Source of the DNA: Siderastrea siderea
Taxonomy: Eukaryota > Cnidaria > Anthozoa > Scleractinia > Rhizangiidae
Assembly (NCBI GenBank): GCA_964030785.1
Contig: OZ034977.1
Location: 32,342,152-32,406,151, forward strand
Length of the DNA: 64,000 nucleotides
Reading direction: 5' to 3'
Shown: piece after piece, positions 61,534 through 64,000 of the stretch
Layout: every line of letters starts with the position of its first letter
Position numbering within the stretch: position 1 is the stretch's first letter
Made by a program: the position numbers and the translations under genes
Notes under the pieces: generated by a model
Told to the model about the DNA's origin: nothing
Seen by the model: only the letters and a program-made list of their open reading frames with translations
Databases searched by the model: none

Positions 61534-63492
61534 TCATATATGAGCTTTAAAGATGTCACAATAAAGCGACATGTCATCTGAATTACCTTCTTTTTGCTTC
61601 TTGGTCAGCACTTCCATTTCCAGTTTTACTTTTTCAATCTTTAATTTATAATAATCTGTTGCAACCTCAAAGTACTGAAAATGTCATAAAAAGTTTTAAA
61701 ATAAGTTTGGTTTTTGAACGACACAAGAAAGAAAATTTATAATACCAGTTTGACTGAAGAAGAAAGAAGAAAACTCCATGGTACCAACCTCCAACTGCGC
61801 ATCCGCAAGGGTCTTCTTACGTCTCCTCTTACTTACAACAGTCTCCTTCACCTCCACCTCATCTTGTGAATCCTTGAAAACAAAAAGAATAGTTCTAATC
61901 TGGAACAGAGATGACCAAGCCTAGTCACCTTATCAATAAATGCATGGTATATTTGACTAAAATATTTCTTTAAGTTCAACAACAACGAACATACAGAAAA
62001 TAAATACCTTCAAACTGACAGCAGAACAATGAGGTTGATCTTCATAATTAGCTACATGTACTTCAGTGCTGTTCTGTTCTTTCTATCAGAAAAACAAAAC
62101 AACCAGAGGATAATACTATGAATAAAGAGAACCTGGAAACTTACCTATTGTTTAATTAGGCCTGTTTAAGTTTTCAAACTTAATGAGCCTAGGAATCAGA
62201 ACTGTATGTTGGTGCTTGCTGCACCCACATGAAAGGGGCATTTTTTTCTTGTTTCTTATCCACATTACCAATGTCAACTTACATACCTCAAACTTTGAAT
62301 CCTGACTTGAGAAAGAGGGGATACATTCATCTTTTCTCCACAGTGTCTCTGTAATGCACAAAACATAAGGAATTTATTTTTACTTGTAATTACTTGTCAT
62401 ACTGATATTAATGCCCCCTTAATGCATGCCATACACATAACATGATATTATCAACACGGTACCATTCTGTTTGCGTGAAGCAAAGGAAATAGGAGACGTC
62501 TGCACGCAGGCTTTGCAATTTATTATGCAGGCTAGAATACAACCTGACTTGATTGTTAAACTCTAAACCTGTATTAACCAATATTATAATTACCAAGTGT
62601 ATCCATTCCACCACTTATCCCCAGGAAGACCTCCAGTCCAAGAACATCAGCCACCAGCCTCTCTGGCGACGACATATCACTTGTGGCAGGTGCCACAGGG
62701 TGTCCAAGCAATTCACTGCTATCCTGCATAAGAAGGCAAAATCACATTAAAATCGATTCACTTTTTGTTATTATAATAATGTACTATGGCAGTTCAGACA
62801 TAGAGCGCTTTAAATATTGTGCATGTAATCCACTGACATAAAACTCAAAAGTTGTCTTAATTTTTATTACCTGATCATCTGGTAAATTCCCAATGCCAGT
62901 CACTTTTAACCTTTTAATTTCATTCTGTCTGGCTTGTCTTTCTTTCCTCTTAACAGATGTAGTTAAGTCTTCCCATCGTTTCTTGACCTAAAAATACAAT
63001 GTAAAATATTACTTAAATATTAAAGTATTACCAAACTTAAACCTTCAGTTAAAAGACATGCAGACTGGGGTCCGATAGTCTCAAAACAAAATTTTAAAAG
63101 TGCCACGTGCATCGAGTAAATACGGTACACAAATCTTTGAAGAACAGAGTGCTGCCCAAAATATTGTACATGAAGTTTCTCCAAAGATAAACAACCTTGA
63201 CAGTGTTTTATTATAATTGTTTAGAAACTAGAAGTACATCTAGAAAGGGACCAACAGCTACATACAGAAATCCTACATGTATGCTCAAATTTGCAATATC
63301 TCCATAAATCCCCCATTGATCTTAAAAATCAGTGTCATCAGTTACCAAAACTCAGTTAATAATTGTACTTGCTTGTTCAACGGTTTTTCTTTCCCCAGCA
63401 TTAACTGCATTTACTGCAGAAGCTATGCTTTCCCAAATCTGCTTCTTTCTTTCGTTAGTCACAGTGTTGGAAAATTTTGACTTGAGAATAGC
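61534..63492 (-). CDS. Myb/SANT-like DNA-binding protein (NAIF1/MSANTD-like, Harbinger partner protein), 5' partial
   Basis: Exons in transcript order: 63492-63373, 62987-62871, 62723-62594, 62348-62287, 62082-62008, 61872-61789, 61674-61534 (stop TGA). They join in phase to 242 aa plus stop. The first visible exon starts at an acceptor (phase 0), so the initiating exon lies upstream, probably beyond the window. The Myb/SANT-like domain spans the first two exons: SNTVTNERKKQIWESIASAV, then AGERKTVEQ joined to VKKRWEDLTTSVKRKERQAR. This resembles NAIF1 and the Myb-like protein of Harbinger elements. The middle is acidic, Ser-rich linker. A basic patch SKRRRKKT looks like a nuclear signal, and the end is a Lys/Glu-rich probable coiled coil (YYKLKIEKVKLEMEVLTKK). 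The exon 1 donor appears to be GC (CAA|GCAAGT), the only reading that keeps the domain and the phase. It is tail to tail with HARBI1 (1.2 kb apart). Expected role, from the family: bind element ends and carry the nuclease to the nucleus. Confidence 0.82.
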
Positions 63493-64000
63493 CTAGGTAA
63501 AAAATAATATAAAACCATTAGTACAAATACCTTTTCTATCACCATGTAATTAAGCCTTGACCCAAAAACATCCAACAGCCCAGAATGTAACCCTCCAAAC
63601 ATACCTTTTCTCTACATGAACAATAAAAGTATAAAATTTGTAACTTCAGTGCATCAAATTTGTAGAGAGTTGCAAAACTGAAACACCTCTGAAAGTTTCT
63701 CCAAATTTTAATCTATATCTACACTTAGGCACAAATCCTCCTGTAGGGCTGGAAAGAAATTCCAACAAATTAGAGAACCTACAATAATATTTTTAGACAC
63801 TTATGCCTAGAAATAAACTAAGATATAGTTCAGCAGATTCATAATATTTTCTGTTTACAAATGATTGAATGGCTCTACACAAACCTTGCATACCTAGCAT
63901 GTGAGAAATTGCTATAAGTATATGTAATTCCATAACTTCAAGGGGTATTTGGGATAAAGGCGTCGAGTAAATTATTCCAAAAATGTCCCAGAGTCATCGC
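63493..64000. other. Upstream intron of the Myb/SANT-like gene, window edge
   Basis: Follows (in genome order) the acceptor of the first visible Myb/SANT exon. No exon with a start codon encoding the expected N-terminal helix of the domain was found before the window ends, so this is probably intron. Confidence 0.5.

Overview
The window is metazoan nuclear DNA, AT-rich and intron-rich. It looks anthozoan, probably a stony coral or sea anemone. This is inferred from the gene content, from GT-AG introns crowded with small DNA transposons, and from the mix of tRNA-headed SINE, DIRS, Ty3/gypsy, LINE, Polinton-type and PIF/Harbinger sequence. I cannot name the species from sequence alone.

Four multi-exon genes can be assembled by following reading phase across splice sites. 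(1) GLOD4, a two-domain VOC/glyoxalase-fold protein, lies on the + strand at 4767-21114: 7 exons, 293 aa. (2) A 31-exon EF-hand plus WD40-repeat protein of the WDR49/WDR64/'WD repeat-containing protein on Y chromosome' type lies on the - strand at 58025-31631, about 1048 aa. (3) A HARBI1-like PIF/Harbinger DDE nuclease lies on the + strand at 58421-60344: 3 exons, 345 aa, DDE triad intact. (4) A Myb/SANT-like (NAIF1/MSANTD-like) DNA-binding protein lies on the - strand at 63492-61534, its 5' end missing. Genes 3 and 4 converge tail to tail. They are the two protein classes that Harbinger transposons encode as a pair, so this end of the window is probably one two-gene Harbinger unit, either mobile or domesticated.

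Layout. 1-4500: unassigned DNA and a nested fold-back element just upstream of GLOD4. 4767-21114: GLOD4; its intron 2 carries a broken Ty3/gypsy element (10.3-13.4 kb, - strand) and a broken DIRS-type tyrosine-recombinase element (13.6-15.3 kb, + strand). 21.1-31.6 kb: gene-poor repeat desert with a Polinton-type DNA polymerase B fragment (- strand), a LINE endonuclease/RT fragment (- strand) and several inverted repeats. 31.6-58.0 kb: the WD40 gene, whose introns hold SINEs, several terminal-inverted-repeat (TIR) elements and a second LINE fragment. 58.2-64 kb: the Harbinger gene pair.

The most interesting items are the intact-looking Harbinger pair with a probable GC-AG intron and a duplicated terminal-exon tail; an 849-bp TIR element with 27-bp perfect termini, a 6-bp target duplication and GGCGACTTT arrays at both ends; a TTAA-flanked piggyBac-like mini-element; the nested fold-back element carrying splice-site-like sequence in both arms; and two inverted copies of a long repeat 22 kb apart that bracket the 3' half of the WD40 gene.
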